From the NCBI GenBank assembly GCA_007713455.1, contig VMRT01000009.1, positions 186,001-250,000 on the forward strand: a DNA stretch of 64,000 nucleotides. Direction: 5' to 3'. The notes under the pieces were generated by a model. The model was given only the letters and a program-made list of their open reading frames with translations, did not search any database and was not told where the DNA came from. Every line of letters begins with the position of its first letter. Position 1 is the first letter of the stretch. A program made the translations under genes and the position numbers. This document shows positions 18,973 through 27,821 of the stretch, in pieces. The DNA comes from Pseudomonas sp. (GTDB lineage: Bacteria; Pseudomonadota; Gammaproteobacteria; Pseudomonadales; Pseudomonadaceae).

Positions 18973-19953
18973 ATGAAAACAATATTCCGCGCCTCCCTCC
19001 TTTCCGCCCTCGTCGGCATCGCCGGTCTCGCAGCTGCCTCCACCGCGATGGCCGCCGATGTGAAATGGCCGACCCGCCCCGTGCAGGTGGTGGTGATCGC
19101 CAACCCCGGCGGCGATACCGATTTCAACGCACGTACCATGGCCAAGTACTTCAACCAGATCACCGGCAAGAGCATGGTGGTGACCAATATCGCTGGCGGC
19201 GGCGGCACCCTGGCCGCCGAGCAGGTCAAGGGCGCAGCAGCGGACGGCAACACCATCCTCTTCACCCACCCGGGGCAGCTGATCGTCAACGAGGTCGCCG
19301 ACCTCACCGAGGACAGCTACGAAACCTTCGACGTGTCGTGCATCGCCGGGGTCGACAAGAGCACCGTATTCGTCGCCTCCAAGCAGTCCGGTGTGACCAG
19401 CATGCAGGACCTGGTGGATAAGTCGAAGGCCAAGCCGGGCAGCATTACCTACGGCACCGAGATGGGCAGCTTCTCCCACGTGCAGGGACTGATGCTGGAG
19501 AAACTGACCGATACCAAGCTGAAGATGGTCGATGGCGGAACGGTCGCCGATCGCGTGGTGGGCATGCTCGGTGGTCGTCTCGACCTCGGCGCGATCACCT
19601 ATGGATCGGTACAGGATTACGTCAGCGGTGGGCAGATGGTCGCCCTCGGCCAGCCCAACGAGGAGCGCAACGAACTGCTCGGCGACGTGCCGACGCTAAA
19701 GGAGCAGGGCCTGGACATCACCATGGACAAGCCCTACGTGGTCGCCTTTCCGAAGGGCACCGACCCGGCGATCGTTAAGAAGATGGCCGATGTGATGAAA
19801 CAGATCACCGAGATTCCCGAGTACGCCGAGGAACTGAAGAAGTTCAAGCAGCCGGTGGCCTACTACGGCACCGAAGAGGCCAAGGCGATTCTGGCCAAGA
19901 CCCGCGAGGACTTCATGCAGTTCAAGGACGAGCTGCGTCAGGCCAAGAACTGA
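18973..19953 (+). CDS. Tripartite tricarboxylate transporter substrate-binding protein (TctC/BUG family)
   Basis: A 326-residue periplasmic protein. A signal peptide (residues 1-28, ending TAMAA) is followed by a BUG-family fold starting WPTRPVQVVVIANPGGDTDF, the usual place of the substrate-carboxylate loop. It binds a carboxylated solute for TctBA. It follows the gudD-like gene by 28 bases, with GGAGAA as ribosome site. The operon suggests an aldarate or related sugar acid as ligand, not citrate. A strong hairpin follows before tctB, as is common after binding-protein genes that must be made in excess. Confidence 0.9.
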   Translation: MKTIFRASLLSALVGIAGLAAASTAMAADVKWPTRPVQVVVIANPGGDTDFNARTMAKYFNQITGKSMVVTNIAGGGGTLAAEQVKGAAADGNTILFTHPGQLIVNEVADLTEDSYETFDVSCIAGVDKSTVFVASKQSGVTSMQDLVDKSKAKPGSITYGTEMGSFSHVQGLMLEKLTDTKLKMVDGGTVADRVVGMLGGRLDLGAITYGSVQDYVSGGQMVALGQPNEERNELLGDVPTLKEQGLDITMDKPYVVAFPKGTDPAIVKKMADVMKQITEIPEYAEELKKFKQPVAYYGTEEAKAILAKTREDFMQFKDELRQAKN

Positions 19954-19967
19954 TCCCTGACGTGTCA

Positions 19968-19988
19968 CCAGCCGGCCACGCCGGCTGG
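19968..19988 (+). other. Intercistronic hairpin between tctC and tctB
   Basis: A perfect 9-bp stem (CCAGCCGGC/GCCGGCTGG) with a 3-base loop and no T tract, so it is not a strong terminator. It probably protects the upstream binding-protein mRNA from 3' decay and lowers tctBA expression. Confidence 0.55.
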
Positions 19989-20017
19989 CTGTCTCTCCTC
20001 GCGCACGGAGGTTTGCG

Positions 20018-20509
20018 ATGACCACTGCGAACAAGAAAGAACTGACCATCGGCGTGGCCATGCTCGGCGCCAGCATCGCCTATCTGGTGATGGCCTACCG
20101 CGTACCCGGCCACGACGGCATCGATGCCGCCACCGTCCCCACCCTGCTGGCCATCCTGCTATGCCTGCTGGGCCTGCTGCAGACCCTGAGCGCTTTTACC
20201 CGCCACGCGCAGGCTGCAGAGAGCAGCAGCGATACGCCGGACCAGCCCAAGCCAACCGTTACCGAGCCGCTGACCGTGCTCAAGACCCTTGGCCTGATCC
20301 TGCTTTACGTCGTACTGCTGGGCCCGGTGGGTTTTCCCATCATGACTGCGATCTACCTGTACCTGCAGTTCATCGTGCTGACGCCTGTGGGCCACAAGAT
20401 TCGGCACCTGCTCTATGTCGTCATCGCGGTAGTCACGTCGGGGGTCATCTACCTGCTGTTCCGCGAGGCCTTCGATCTGTTGCTGCCCGCTGGCCTGCTG
20501 AATTTCTGA
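20018..20509 (+). CDS. Tripartite tricarboxylate transporter small permease (TctB family)
   Basis: A 163-residue inner-membrane protein with four predicted helices: about residues 11-27, 37-60, 88-110 and 115-150. It has the charged linker between helices 2 and 3 (ESSSDTPDQPKP) seen in TctB proteins. It is placed between tctC and tctA, as usual. The start is the ATG at 20018 after CGGAGG. It forms the membrane complex with TctA; its exact role in transport is poorly defined. Confidence 0.88.
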   Translation: MTTANKKELTIGVAMLGASIAYLVMAYRVPGHDGIDAATVPTLLAILLCLLGLLQTLSAFTRHAQAAESSSDTPDQPKPTVTEPLTVLKTLGLILLYVVLLGPVGFPIMTAIYLYLQFIVLTPVGHKIRHLLYVVIAVVTSGVIYLLFREAFDLLLPAGLLNF

Positions 20510-20519
20510 GGAATCGACC

Positions 20520-22040
20520 ATGCTCGACTTACTGCAGCAAGGCTTCGGTGCCGTCTTCTCGCTCAACATCATGCTGCTGATGCTCGGCGGCGTCGCGGTC
20601 GGCATCGTCTTTGGCGCCGTGCCCGGCCTGTCGGCGACAATGGCCGTGGCGCTGTGCCTGCCACTGACCTTCACCATGGGCCCGCAGGCCGGCCTGTCGC
20701 TACTCGTTGCGCTGTTCGTCGGCGCCACGTCCGGCGGCCTGATCTCGGCGATCCTGCTGAAGATTCCCGGCACACCGTCGTCCATCGCCACGGTGTTCGA
20801 CGGCGGCCCGCTGATGGAGCAGGGCCTGGGCGTGAAGGCGCTCGGCGTCGGCATCGTGTTCTCCTTTCTCGGCACCATCTTCAGCATCATCGCGCTGATG
20901 TTCATCGCCCCGCAGCTGGCCAAGGTGGCGCTGAGCTTCGGCCCGCACGAATACTTCGCCATCGCCGTGTTCTCGCTGACGCTGATCGCCACCCTGTCGG
21001 CCGGCTCGATGGTCAAGGGGCTATTCGCCGGCACCCTCGGCATCGCCGTATCCACCGTCGGCATCGCCCCGGTGGAGGCGGTGCGCCGCTTCACCTTCGG
21101 CGTCAGTGAGCTGAACGGCGGCTTCTCCATGCTCACGGTGATGATCGGCATGTTCGCCGTGGCCGAGGTCATCAAGCTCGCCGAAACCGGGCGGCATGCC
21201 GTGCGCAGCAAGGCCGGTTCGGTGAGCATGAAAGACATCAAAGGCTTCGGCTTTTCGCTCAAGGAGTTCCGCCAGGAGCTGCCCAACGCCAGTCGCTCCG
21301 GTCTGATCGGTCTGGCGGTGGGCATCCTCCCGGGCATCGGTGCCGGCACCTCCAACCTGCTGTCCTACATCGTCGCCAAGAAGCGCGCCAAACAGCCGGA
21401 AACCTACGGCAAGGGCAACATCGGCGGCGTGGTCGCCAGCGAGACGGCGAACAACGCCGGCATCGGCGGCGCCATGATGCCGCTGATGACCCTGGGCATT
21501 CCCGGCGACACCACCACCGCGATCCTGCTCGGCGGCTTTCTGATCCACGGCATCCAGCCCGGGCCGCTGCTGTTCATCAGCCAGGGGCCGCTGGTCTACA
21601 CCATCTTCGCCGCGCTGCTGGTGGCCTCGGTGATGATGCTGTTCATGGAGTTCTACGGCCTGCGCCTGTTCATCAAGCTGCTCGACGTGCCCAAGCACAT
21701 CCTGCTGCCGATCATTCTGGTGCTCTGTGTGGTCGGTGCGTTCGGCCTCTCAAGCCGGCTGTTCGATGTCTGGTCGATCCTGCTGTTCGGTGTGCTTGGC
21801 TATGGCTTCGTCAAGGCGGGCATGCCGGTCGCGCCCTTCATCATCGGCTTTATCCTCGGGCCGATGGCGGAGACCAACCTGCGCCGCGGCCTGATGCTCT
21901 CCGACGGCAACTTCGCCTCGTTCTTCACCAACCCCATCGCCGCGACCTTTCTCGGGCTGGCCCTGGCCTTCGTGCTCTGGCAGCTGTACAGCGCGGTGCG
22001 ACCACGGGGCGGCGTGCTCGGTCAGGCGCTACGCACCTGA
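20520..22040 (+). CDS. Tripartite tricarboxylate transporter large permease (TctA family)
   Basis: A 506-residue permease with about 12 membrane helices. Hallmarks are the GAVPGLSATMAVALCLPLTF motif near residue 35-55, the repeated form GILPGIGAGTSNLLSY around 270, and the GIPGDTTTAILLGGF segment around 330. The length is typical (about 500). It uses the ion gradient to move substrate delivered by TctC. It starts 10 bases after tctB. The gene after it is convergent, so it closes the gudD2-tctCBA operon. Confidence 0.92.
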   Translation: MLDLLQQGFGAVFSLNIMLLMLGGVAVGIVFGAVPGLSATMAVALCLPLTFTMGPQAGLSLLVALFVGATSGGLISAILLKIPGTPSSIATVFDGGPLMEQGLGVKALGVGIVFSFLGTIFSIIALMFIAPQLAKVALSFGPHEYFAIAVFSLTLIATLSAGSMVKGLFAGTLGIAVSTVGIAPVEAVRRFTFGVSELNGGFSMLTVMIGMFAVAEVIKLAETGRHAVRSKAGSVSMKDIKGFGFSLKEFRQELPNASRSGLIGLAVGILPGIGAGTSNLLSYIVAKKRAKQPETYGKGNIGGVVASETANNAGIGGAMMPLMTLGIPGDTTTAILLGGFLIHGIQPGPLLFISQGPLVYTIFAALLVASVMMLFMEFYGLRLFIKLLDVPKHILLPIILVLCVVGAFGLSSRLFDVWSILLFGVLGYGFVKAGMPVAPFIIGFILGPMAETNLRRGLMLSDGNFASFFTNPIAATFLGLALAFVLWQLYSAVRPRGGVLGQALRT

Positions 22041-22075
22041 ACCTGCGCCCCTCTGCGCCAGCAGAGGGGCTGCCG

Positions 22076-23218
22076 TCACGGCTTGGTGCCGAACGTCTCG
22101 CGCGCCAGCGTCCAACCTGCCACCTGCTCACTGAGGCTCAGCCCCAGCCCGGGCCGGGTGGGCACCTGCATGCAGCCGTCGCGGATCTCGAGCCGCTCCT
22201 TAAACAGCGGCTCGAGCCATTCGAAATGCTCAACCCATGTGGCATGTTCGTAGGCCGCGGCGAGGTGGATATGCAATTCCATAACGAAATGCGGCGCCAT
22301 GACGATTCCGCGCCGCCGCGCCGCCTCGGCCACCTGCAGGAACGGCGTGAAACCACCGATGCGCGGCGCGTCATGCATGATCACATCCACCGCCCCGCGC
22401 TCGACAAAGGCACAGGCTTCGGCCGCGCTGCCGAGCATCTCGCCAGTGCCGACCGGGGTGATGAGCTGAGCGGCCAGGGCGGCGTGACCTTCCAGATCGT
22501 TGGCGTCCAGCGGCTCCTCGATCCAGGTCAGCTCGAACTCCTCCAGCGCCCTGCCCATGCGTGCCGCGGTGGTGCGATCCCATTGCTGGTTGACGTCGAC
22601 CATCAGCGCCGCCTCGTCGCCGAAGTGCCTGCGCAGCGCCGCGACCCGGCGCAGGTCGGCGCGGTGGTCAGGCTGGCCGACCTTCAGCTTGATTCCGCCA
22701 ATGCCTCGCGCCCTAGACGCCTCGGCCTTTTCGATGACCTCCTCGATGGGCGCCTGCAGGTAGCCGCCGGAGGTGTTGTAGCAAGGCACCGCGTCGCGAT
22801 GGGCGCCGAGCAGCTTGGAGAGCGGCAAGCCGGCGCGGCGCGCCTTGAGGTCCCAAAGAGCGGTGTCGAAGGCAGCAATGCTCTGCACCGCCAGGCCGCT
22901 GCGCCCGATCGAGGCGCTGGCCCAGCTCAGCCGGCTCCACAGGCGGGCGATGTCGTTGGGATCTTCGCCCAGCAGCAACGGAGCCAGTTCCCGCGCGTGG
23001 GCATATTGCGCGGGGCCGCCGGTGCGCAGGCTGTAGCTGAAACCGAGGCCGTGATGCCCCTGCTGCGACTGCAGCTCGACGAACAGCAGGCTGACCGACG
23101 CCAGGGGCAGCTGTCGCCCGGTGAGTACCTTGGCGTCGCTGACCGGCCGCTGCAGCGGCAACTCCACCGCGCGCAGGCCGATCCAGCTGATGCGGTCCGC
23201 TTCGTACAGGTCGCTCAT
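22076..23218 (-). CDS. L-talarate/galactarate dehydratase-like enolase-superfamily enzyme
   Basis: A 380-residue mandelate-racemase-type enzyme. Residues corresponding to Salmonella TalrD/GalrD are conserved with a constant shift of 18: Lys177 and Lys179 (KLKVGQPD), Asp208 (DVNQQWDR), Glu234 (IEEPLD), Glu260 (GTGEMLGS) and His310 (MAPHFVMELH). The APRIGGFTPF and WVEHFEWLEPLF stretches also match that family. It probably dehydrates galactarate and/or L-talarate to a 4-deoxy-5-keto aldarate. The ATG at 23218 gives the usual length; the frame upstream runs into the divergent LysR gene. It is probably regulated by that LysR protein. Confidence 0.85.
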   Translation of the reverse strand: MSDLYEADRISWIGLRAVELPLQRPVSDAKVLTGRQLPLASVSLLFVELQSQQGHHGLGFSYSLRTGGPAQYAHARELAPLLLGEDPNDIARLWSRLSWASASIGRSGLAVQSIAAFDTALWDLKARRAGLPLSKLLGAHRDAVPCYNTSGGYLQAPIEEVIEKAEASRARGIGGIKLKVGQPDHRADLRRVAALRRHFGDEAALMVDVNQQWDRTTAARMGRALEEFELTWIEEPLDANDLEGHAALAAQLITPVGTGEMLGSAAEACAFVERGAVDVIMHDAPRIGGFTPFLQVAEAARRRGIVMAPHFVMELHIHLAAAYEHATWVEHFEWLEPLFKERLEIRDGCMQVPTRPGLGLSLSEQVAGWTLARETFGTKP

Positions 23219-23268
23219 TCGTGCCGCCGCCTCGCCAGTCAGGGGATGGGCTGGATGATCCGTCGGCT

Positions 23269-23308
23269 GATTGATACGGTCCAATTCATTAACGCTTTCG
23301 ATTGATAC
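23269..23308. promoter_or_regulatory. Putative LysR regulator binding region in the divergent promoter
   Basis: The 103-base gap between the dehydratase and lysR genes contains a perfect 9-bp direct repeat, GATTGATAC, at 23269-23277 and 23300-23308. The starts are 31 bp apart, about three helical turns, which suits a tetrameric LysR protein. Confidence 0.42.
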
Positions 23309-23321
23309 CAGGAACGGATCA

Positions 23322-24263
23322 ATGTTCGAACTCGCCCAACTGCGATGCTTTACCACCCTGGCCAGCGAACTGAATTTCCGTCGCGCGGCCGAGCGCCTGA
23401 ACATGACCCAGCCGCCGCTGAGCCGGCAGATCCAGTTGCTGGAACACCAGCTCGGCGTCGCGCTGTTTACCCGCAGCACGCGCTCGGTAGCACTCACCGC
23501 CGCCGGTCGCGCCTTCTTCGTCGAGGCCCAGGCGTTGCTCGATCAAGCCCACCGCGCGGCTCAGGGTGCCCGGCTGGCTGCACTGGGCGAGAGCGGCTCG
23601 CTGACCATCAGCTTCGTTGCCAGCGCGGTCTACGACTTCCTGCCGCGCGCGATCACACAGATACGCCGGGAACGGCCGGGCGTGGCCATCAACCTGCTGG
23701 AAACCACCACTTTCGAGCAGTTGCAGGCACTGCGCGCGCGCCGGGTCGACCTGGCGGTGGTGCGCGAGCCGTTGCAGCAGCCGGGACTGGTCAGTGAATG
23801 CCTGCTGCGCGAGCCCTTCGTGCTGGCCACGCCGGCCGACCATCCGCTGGCGCAGCATCCGGCGCCGACCCTGGAAATGCTCCACGGCGAGCCGTTCATC
23901 CTCTATGCCCATGGCGCCTGGCAGCCGTTCAACGAGCTGCACACCGGGCTGTTCCGTGCCAGCGGTATCCAGCCCGAATTCGTCCAGTCGCTGGGCTCGA
24001 CGCTGACCATCCTCTCGCTGGTCAACGCTGGCCTCGGCCTGGCGCTGGTGCCGCGCGGGGCCAGTGCGATCCGCTTCCAGCAGGTACGCTTTCGCGAGCT
24101 GCCACTGCCGGCGGGCATCTGCGCCCAACTGCACCTGGCCTGGCGCGACGACAACGATAACCCGGCGCTGGAGGCGGCGCGCAATGCCGTGCGTCAGGCG
24201 GCCCGCGATATCGCCCGAGACCTGCCGCCAATCCAGCTCCAACACCATGGGACGGGCTGCTGA
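23322..24263 (+). CDS. LysR-family transcriptional regulator
   Basis: A 313-residue LysR regulator. The winged helix-turn-helix covers residues 1-60 (LRCFTTLASELNFRRAAERLNMTQPPLSRQI), followed by the linker helix and a periplasmic-binding-like effector domain (about 90-300). The ATG at 23322 gives the canonical N-terminus directly before the HTH. The divergent orientation to the talarate/galactarate dehydratase strongly suggests it controls that gene in response to an aldarate. Members of this subgroup (BenM/CatR-like) bind aromatic or organic acids. Confidence 0.9.
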   Translation: MFELAQLRCFTTLASELNFRRAAERLNMTQPPLSRQIQLLEHQLGVALFTRSTRSVALTAAGRAFFVEAQALLDQAHRAAQGARLAALGESGSLTISFVASAVYDFLPRAITQIRRERPGVAINLLETTTFEQLQALRARRVDLAVVREPLQQPGLVSECLLREPFVLATPADHPLAQHPAPTLEMLHGEPFILYAHGAWQPFNELHTGLFRASGIQPEFVQSLGSTLTILSLVNAGLGLALVPRGASAIRFQQVRFRELPLPAGICAQLHLAWRDDNDNPALEAARNAVRQAARDIARDLPPIQLQHHGTGC

Positions 24264-24383
24264 CGGCCACGAGTTGAGGTTCAAATGGTCGACCAGAGCC
24301 GGGGCTATTCAGGCTGTGACGAATGCGCTGCTCGACGCTAAAGCAAGGACCAAGAGTGCAGAAAAAAGCCTTCGCAGCCCGCC

Positions 24384-25610
24384 CTAAGCCAGCAGTCTCT
24401 CGCTGCTTGTTGCGTCCACCGCCGCATCCAGCTCAGCCCCAGCCAAATGCTTTGCATAGTGCTCCATCAGCTCCGACTCCCAAGAAGCGACCTCGTCCAA
24501 TATGCCGGCCGCCTCATCTTTCGTCAGTGCAAAATGCTCATGCTGGCTAAGCAGGTTGGCTCGACTTAGGAGAGTACCGTTGATACCAACTTCCATCGCC
24601 AGCCCCTGCGCAGGCCCCTCTCCCAGCACGGGAAGAACGTCATACATGGGCGAGAGGCGCCAAGCGCCTTCCTGCCAGATCACTGCGTGGTTGCGAGGAT
24701 GATCGTCACTGTTGCCGACCAGAGCGTTGTAGGCCATTCGCCTGTAGAGCGCCTGCCTATCAGAATCCGGCGCGCCTCTGCGGTACAGCTCATCGGCGAG
24801 CGCCGCGTAGATCCACCCGTTGTTGCGCTGCACCTGCCATTCGGCATCGAGAAGAGTTAAGCCACTCATCATCGGAATGCGGCGAAACCTTGCATCATTC
24901 TCTGACCATTCTCGGTCGAATCGCTCCACTAGCAACGTGTTGCCTTTTTCACTTTGATGGAGTGCCGTCCGGGCAACACTCATCCCCTTGGTAGCCGCAA
25001 AAGTCATGCAAGCATACTCGAATTTCGGCAGGTCGTAGTGATCAAATTTGTCGCGTGGCTTGGCAAGAATCAGCTTTTGATCAAAGCGGTACGTGCGCTT
25101 GGGCCTGGCACCACCAACAGCTGAGCGCTGGTCCCGTATTCTTAATGCCTCCAGCTGCTCAGCGCTCAGCTGGCTGTCATAAATCGCAGCGCAAATATCT
25201 ATGAAATGATCGAGCCCTTTGGCTTCAAGCATTTTCACAGGCCTTTCGCCTATTCCCGGCCTCGGTGTGCGATCTTCGCCAGCCATGATGTTTCCGGCGC
25301 GATCTTCGTTAGGAGATAACAGCAGGAGCTGGATCGGAGTGAGCTCGCCCTTTCGGGTGCGGCGCAACAGGCGTTCTCCCCAGCCATCTGGCATCGCATC
25401 ATCAATGAAGCCGGGAACGCCGCCATTCTTATGTACCTGAATGGGTCGAGTGGAGAGCGGATACCGTATCGGATCAGGCACCCAACGCTTGGCTTCCACG
25501 ATCTCCGGCGCATAGACGAAGGTTCCCGTGCGACCAGCAAGGGTCAGCCTGCCCAGCGTCACAGTCTCACCCGTTTCCGGACATTCCATGTAGATGTAAG
25601 CGCGCGACAT
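24384..25610 (-). CDS. hipA: HipA-family serine/threonine kinase toxin
   Basis: A 408-residue HipA-type kinase. The N-terminal subdomain (about 8-110, with GFIDDAMPDGWGERLL) precedes the conserved SAVGGARPK glycine-rich motif (163-171), VERFDR (228-233), the catalytic loop NSDDHPRNH with Asp302, and the metal-binding Asp324 in MYDVLP. All catalytic parts are therefore present. Known HipA phosphorylates glutamyl-tRNA synthetase; the target of this shorter variant is unknown. It overlaps hipB by one base (TAATG). Its base composition is lower in GC than the flanking operons, which fits horizontal acquisition. Confidence 0.88.
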   Translation of the reverse strand: MSRAYIYMECPETGETVTLGRLTLAGRTGTFVYAPEIVEAKRWVPDPIRYPLSTRPIQVHKNGGVPGFIDDAMPDGWGERLLRRTRKGELTPIQLLLLSPNEDRAGNIMAGEDRTPRPGIGERPVKMLEAKGLDHFIDICAAIYDSQLSAEQLEALRIRDQRSAVGGARPKRTYRFDQKLILAKPRDKFDHYDLPKFEYACMTFAATKGMSVARTALHQSEKGNTLLVERFDREWSENDARFRRIPMMSGLTLLDAEWQVQRNNGWIYAALADELYRRGAPDSDRQALYRRMAYNALVGNSDDHPRNHAVIWQEGAWRLSPMYDVLPVLGEGPAQGLAMEVGINGTLLSRANLLSQHEHFALTKDEAAGILDEVASWESELMEHYAKHLAGAELDAAVDATSSERLLA

Positions 25611-25933
25611 TAGAAGTCCTCCGCGTTGCTGCGCGGCAGCCTGACGCGCTTGGTCGCATTGGTTTCCAAAGCGTCGAGATCAAGCGCTGGGTCATCGATC
25701 AACGCCTGGAAAACCCGGTCAGAAATCCCAACGGTGAACAACGCGAGCATGAAGTCGCGCAGCGAAACACCTTCAGCCTTGCCCCCCTCAATGTGACGAA
25801 CAGCTCGGAGAGAAATCCCAGCCCGCTCTGCAAGGTCAGCCTGACGCAGCCCCATGCGCAGACGCGCCTCTTTCACCAGAAGGCCTATACGGTAAAGCAG
25901 TGACGCACTTTGAACAGGGAAAAAGCCTTTCAT
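25610..25933 (-). CDS. hipB: HipB-like XRE-family antitoxin
   Basis: A 107-residue DNA-binding protein with an XRE helix-turn-helix at about residues 17-70 (RMGLRQADLAERAGISLRAVRHIEGGKAEGVSLRD). It is the antitoxin and autorepressor of the downstream hipA kinase gene, which starts on its last base. The ATG at 25933 has no clear Shine-Dalgarno sequence, so leaderless or weak initiation is possible. Operator-like ATAAGATA lies over the predicted -10. Confidence 0.86.
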   Translation of the reverse strand: MKGFFPVQSASLLYRIGLLVKEARLRMGLRQADLAERAGISLRAVRHIEGGKAEGVSLRDFMLALFTVGISDRVFQALIDDPALDLDALETNATKRVRLPRSNAEDF

Positions 25934-25963
25934 AAGGTTACACCAAGCGACATCCTATAAAAG

Positions 25964-25993
25964 ATAAGATACTACTAATCGCACACTAAGCAA
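25964..25993 (-). promoter_or_regulatory. Predicted hipBA promoter with operator
   Basis: On the minus strand, TTGCTT (25988-25993), a 16-bp spacer and TATCTT (25966-25971). The 8-mer ATAAGATA (25964-25971) covers the -10. It recurs inverted as TATCTTAT at 26058-26065, and GATAAGA occurs again at 26038-26044. These are candidate HipB operator half-sites. The rest of the 490-base gap (25934-26423) is AT-rich near hipB and shows no convincing gene. Confidence 0.45.
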
Positions 25994-26423
25994 CCTTGAA
26001 AGAATATTAAGAAGTCATTTAATAGCATCTTAAATACGATAAGACGTCATGAGTAGATATCTTATTACGGCGAACAAACCCGGCACGGCAGATCACTCTC
26101 GGATTCTGGGCGGTAAATCTGTCCAGTTCGGCACCATTCCAGCCAGATAAGCCTTCCGCTGCGACCGGCAGCTTCTAGCCGTCGACAACCCATCACACTG
26201 CAAAATCAGAATCGGACATAGCCACCCATAGCATCGGTGATGACTGGCGAGGCACAGCGTCGATAGGCCGAAGCCTTCATTGCCGCGCGATCGACTGCCC
26301 GCGCGAATCTGTACCGCCCGATCCGACGCCAACTGCGCTGTTCCGTCGCGGCAACACCCCCTAATCTGGCTGGCTGGACGTTGAATGACATCGATCCAGC
26401 GCTGCCACCTGGAGGATTCATGC

Positions 26424-27140
26424 ATGACTGACGCAGAAAGCGAGCTGCATCATTTCGACCGGCGCATGGTCTGGGCCGGTTTTCGCCAGCTCGCGCCGAT
26501 TTCCATCTTCGTCACCCTGTTCGGCGCCGCCTTCGGCCTCGCCGCGGTGCAGACCGGGCTGGACGACTCGGTGATCCTGGCGATGAGCGCGCTGGTGTTC
26601 GCCGGCGCCTCGCAGTTCGCCGCGCTGGAGCTGTGGGGCACGCAGGTGCCGCTGTTCACCCTGATGATCACGGTGTTTGCCATCAACGCCCGCCACCTGC
26701 TGATGGGCGCCACACTCTATCCCTGGTTGCGCCAGCTGCCGCCGGGCAGGCGCTACGGGGTGATGCTGATCGCCTCGGACGCCAACTGGGCGATGGCCAT
26801 GCAGGCCTTCAACCGCAACCGCCCGGGTTTCGGCCTGCTGCTCGGTGGCGGCCTGGCGCTCTGGTCGTTCTGGGTGGCCGGCAGTTGGCTGGGCATCCAT
26901 TTCGGCAGTGCGGTTAGCAACCCGAAGCGCCTGGGGCTGGACATGGTGATGGGCTGCTTTCTGCTGGCCATGGTGGTGGGCGGTGAAAAGAACCTGCGCA
27001 TGCTGGTGATCTGGAGCGTTGCCGCCGGCGCCTCGCTGCTCGCCTTCCGTTACCTGCCGGAGAACAGCCACGTGGTGGTGGGCGCCCTCGCCGGTGGCGC
27101 GACCGGACTGCTGTGGAAGGAGAAAGCACGTGAATCTTGA
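26424..27140 (+). CDS. azlC: AzlC-family branched-chain amino acid exporter, large subunit
   Basis: A 238-residue inner-membrane protein with seven to eight helices. The typical AzlC features are FGAAFGLAAVQTGL near residue 35, MSALVFAGASQFAALEL and INARHLLMGA. It exports branched-chain amino acids (or analogues) together with AzlD. The ATG at 26424 follows GGAGG. The stop overlaps the GTG start of azlD. It has no evident link to the neighbouring uronate genes. Confidence 0.88.
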   Translation: MTDAESELHHFDRRMVWAGFRQLAPISIFVTLFGAAFGLAAVQTGLDDSVILAMSALVFAGASQFAALELWGTQVPLFTLMITVFAINARHLLMGATLYPWLRQLPPGRRYGVMLIASDANWAMAMQAFNRNRPGFGLLLGGGLALWSFWVAGSWLGIHFGSAVSNPKRLGLDMVMGCFLLAMVVGGEKNLRMLVIWSVAAGASLLAFRYLPENSHVVVGALAGGATGLLWKEKARES

Positions 27141-27438
27141 TGCGACGGGCGCCGGCGCGCTGATCGTGGTGCTGGTCATGGCCCTAGTGACTCTGGCGAC
27201 ACGCTGGGGCGGCGTGTTCGTCATGGCCTTCGTGCCCATCAGCGACCGAGTCCGCCAGTTCATCACCGCCATGTCCGGCTCGGTACTCGTGGCAATAGTC
27301 GCGCCGATGGCCTTGCAGGGTGATGCTGGCGCCCGATTAGCGCTGCTAGCCACGGCAGTGACCATGCTGGTGCTGAAAAAGCCGCTGCCAGCGATTGCCG
27401 CCGGTATCCTCGCCGCGGCGCTGGTCAGGCAATTCTGA
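27130..27438 (+). CDS. azlD: AzlD-family branched-chain amino acid exporter, small subunit
   Basis: A 102-residue membrane protein with three to four helices and the AzlD motif TLATRWGGVFVMAFVPISDRVRQF. The GTG start at 27130 overlaps the end of azlC by 11 bases, which is the usual coupled arrangement. AzlC and AzlD act together as an exporter. Confidence 0.85.
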   Translation: MNLDATGAGALIVVLVMALVTLATRWGGVFVMAFVPISDRVRQFITAMSGSVLVAIVAPMALQGDAGARLALLATAVTMLVLKKPLPAIAAGILAAALVRQF

Positions 27439-27574
27439 GCCGCAGCGGCCGATCACGACCGCTCAGGACACCGAGTTTGGCAGCCTCCATAGCAGTCATT
27501 ACGGTGTGCACCAGCAGCGCGCCGGCATTGTGCTGGCCGCGCACCGACCTCGTTACGCACCCCATTTTTGAACA

Positions 27575-27587
27575 GTCATCATACAAC
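27575..27587. promoter_or_regulatory. Upstream copy of the GntR-regulon motif before udh
   Basis: GTCATCATACAAC matches the kdgD-promoter site GTTATCGTACAAC at 11 of 13 bases. It is about 235 bases before udh, far above the predicted promoter, so it could be an auxiliary operator used for looping with the proximal site at 27774. The 383-base gap 27439-27821 contains no gene. Confidence 0.42.
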
Positions 27588-27735
27588 TATCGATAATATT
27601 GCTGGCAGCGCCCCGCTTTTATCAATCTCGGGCGCCGCTCCTCTGGAGCCCTCTGTCGCAGCGCTTTAGCTTGGACAACACAAAGGAAGTGACGCTGAGA
27701 AGCAACATATGTCATCAAATACGACTTTAAGCGTG

Positions 27736-27786
27736 TTGACATTCATGCGGCTAGGTGCTGATATTTGACACATGTCATATGACAAC
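27736..27786 (+). promoter_or_regulatory. Promoter and GntR-type operator for udh-lactonase-TRAP operon
   Basis: A perfect TTGACA (27736-27741), a 17-bp spacer and a weak -10 TGATAT (27759-27764). GTCATATGACAAC at 27774-27786 is identical to the porin-promoter operator, and the surrounding TGTCATATGACA is a perfect 12-bp palindrome. The operator lies just after the expected start, with nearly the same geometry as at the porin and gudD2 promoters. Confidence 0.6.
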
Positions 27787-27821
27787 AGATGACTTCAAGA
27801 ACAATAATGACAGGCACCCCG

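Noticed and set aside
17400..19307. A 635-residue minus-strand frame opposite the gudD2 and tctC genes
   Set aside because: It is a shadow of high-GC codon bias. The plus-strand proteins have full catalytic sets and signal peptides, and this frame has no ribosome site or domain.
26093..26425. A 110-residue minus-strand frame between hipB and azlC
   Set aside because: It has Cys/Arg-rich composition, no Shine-Dalgarno sequence and no recognisable family. I considered a transposase remnant but found no supporting motif or terminal repeat.
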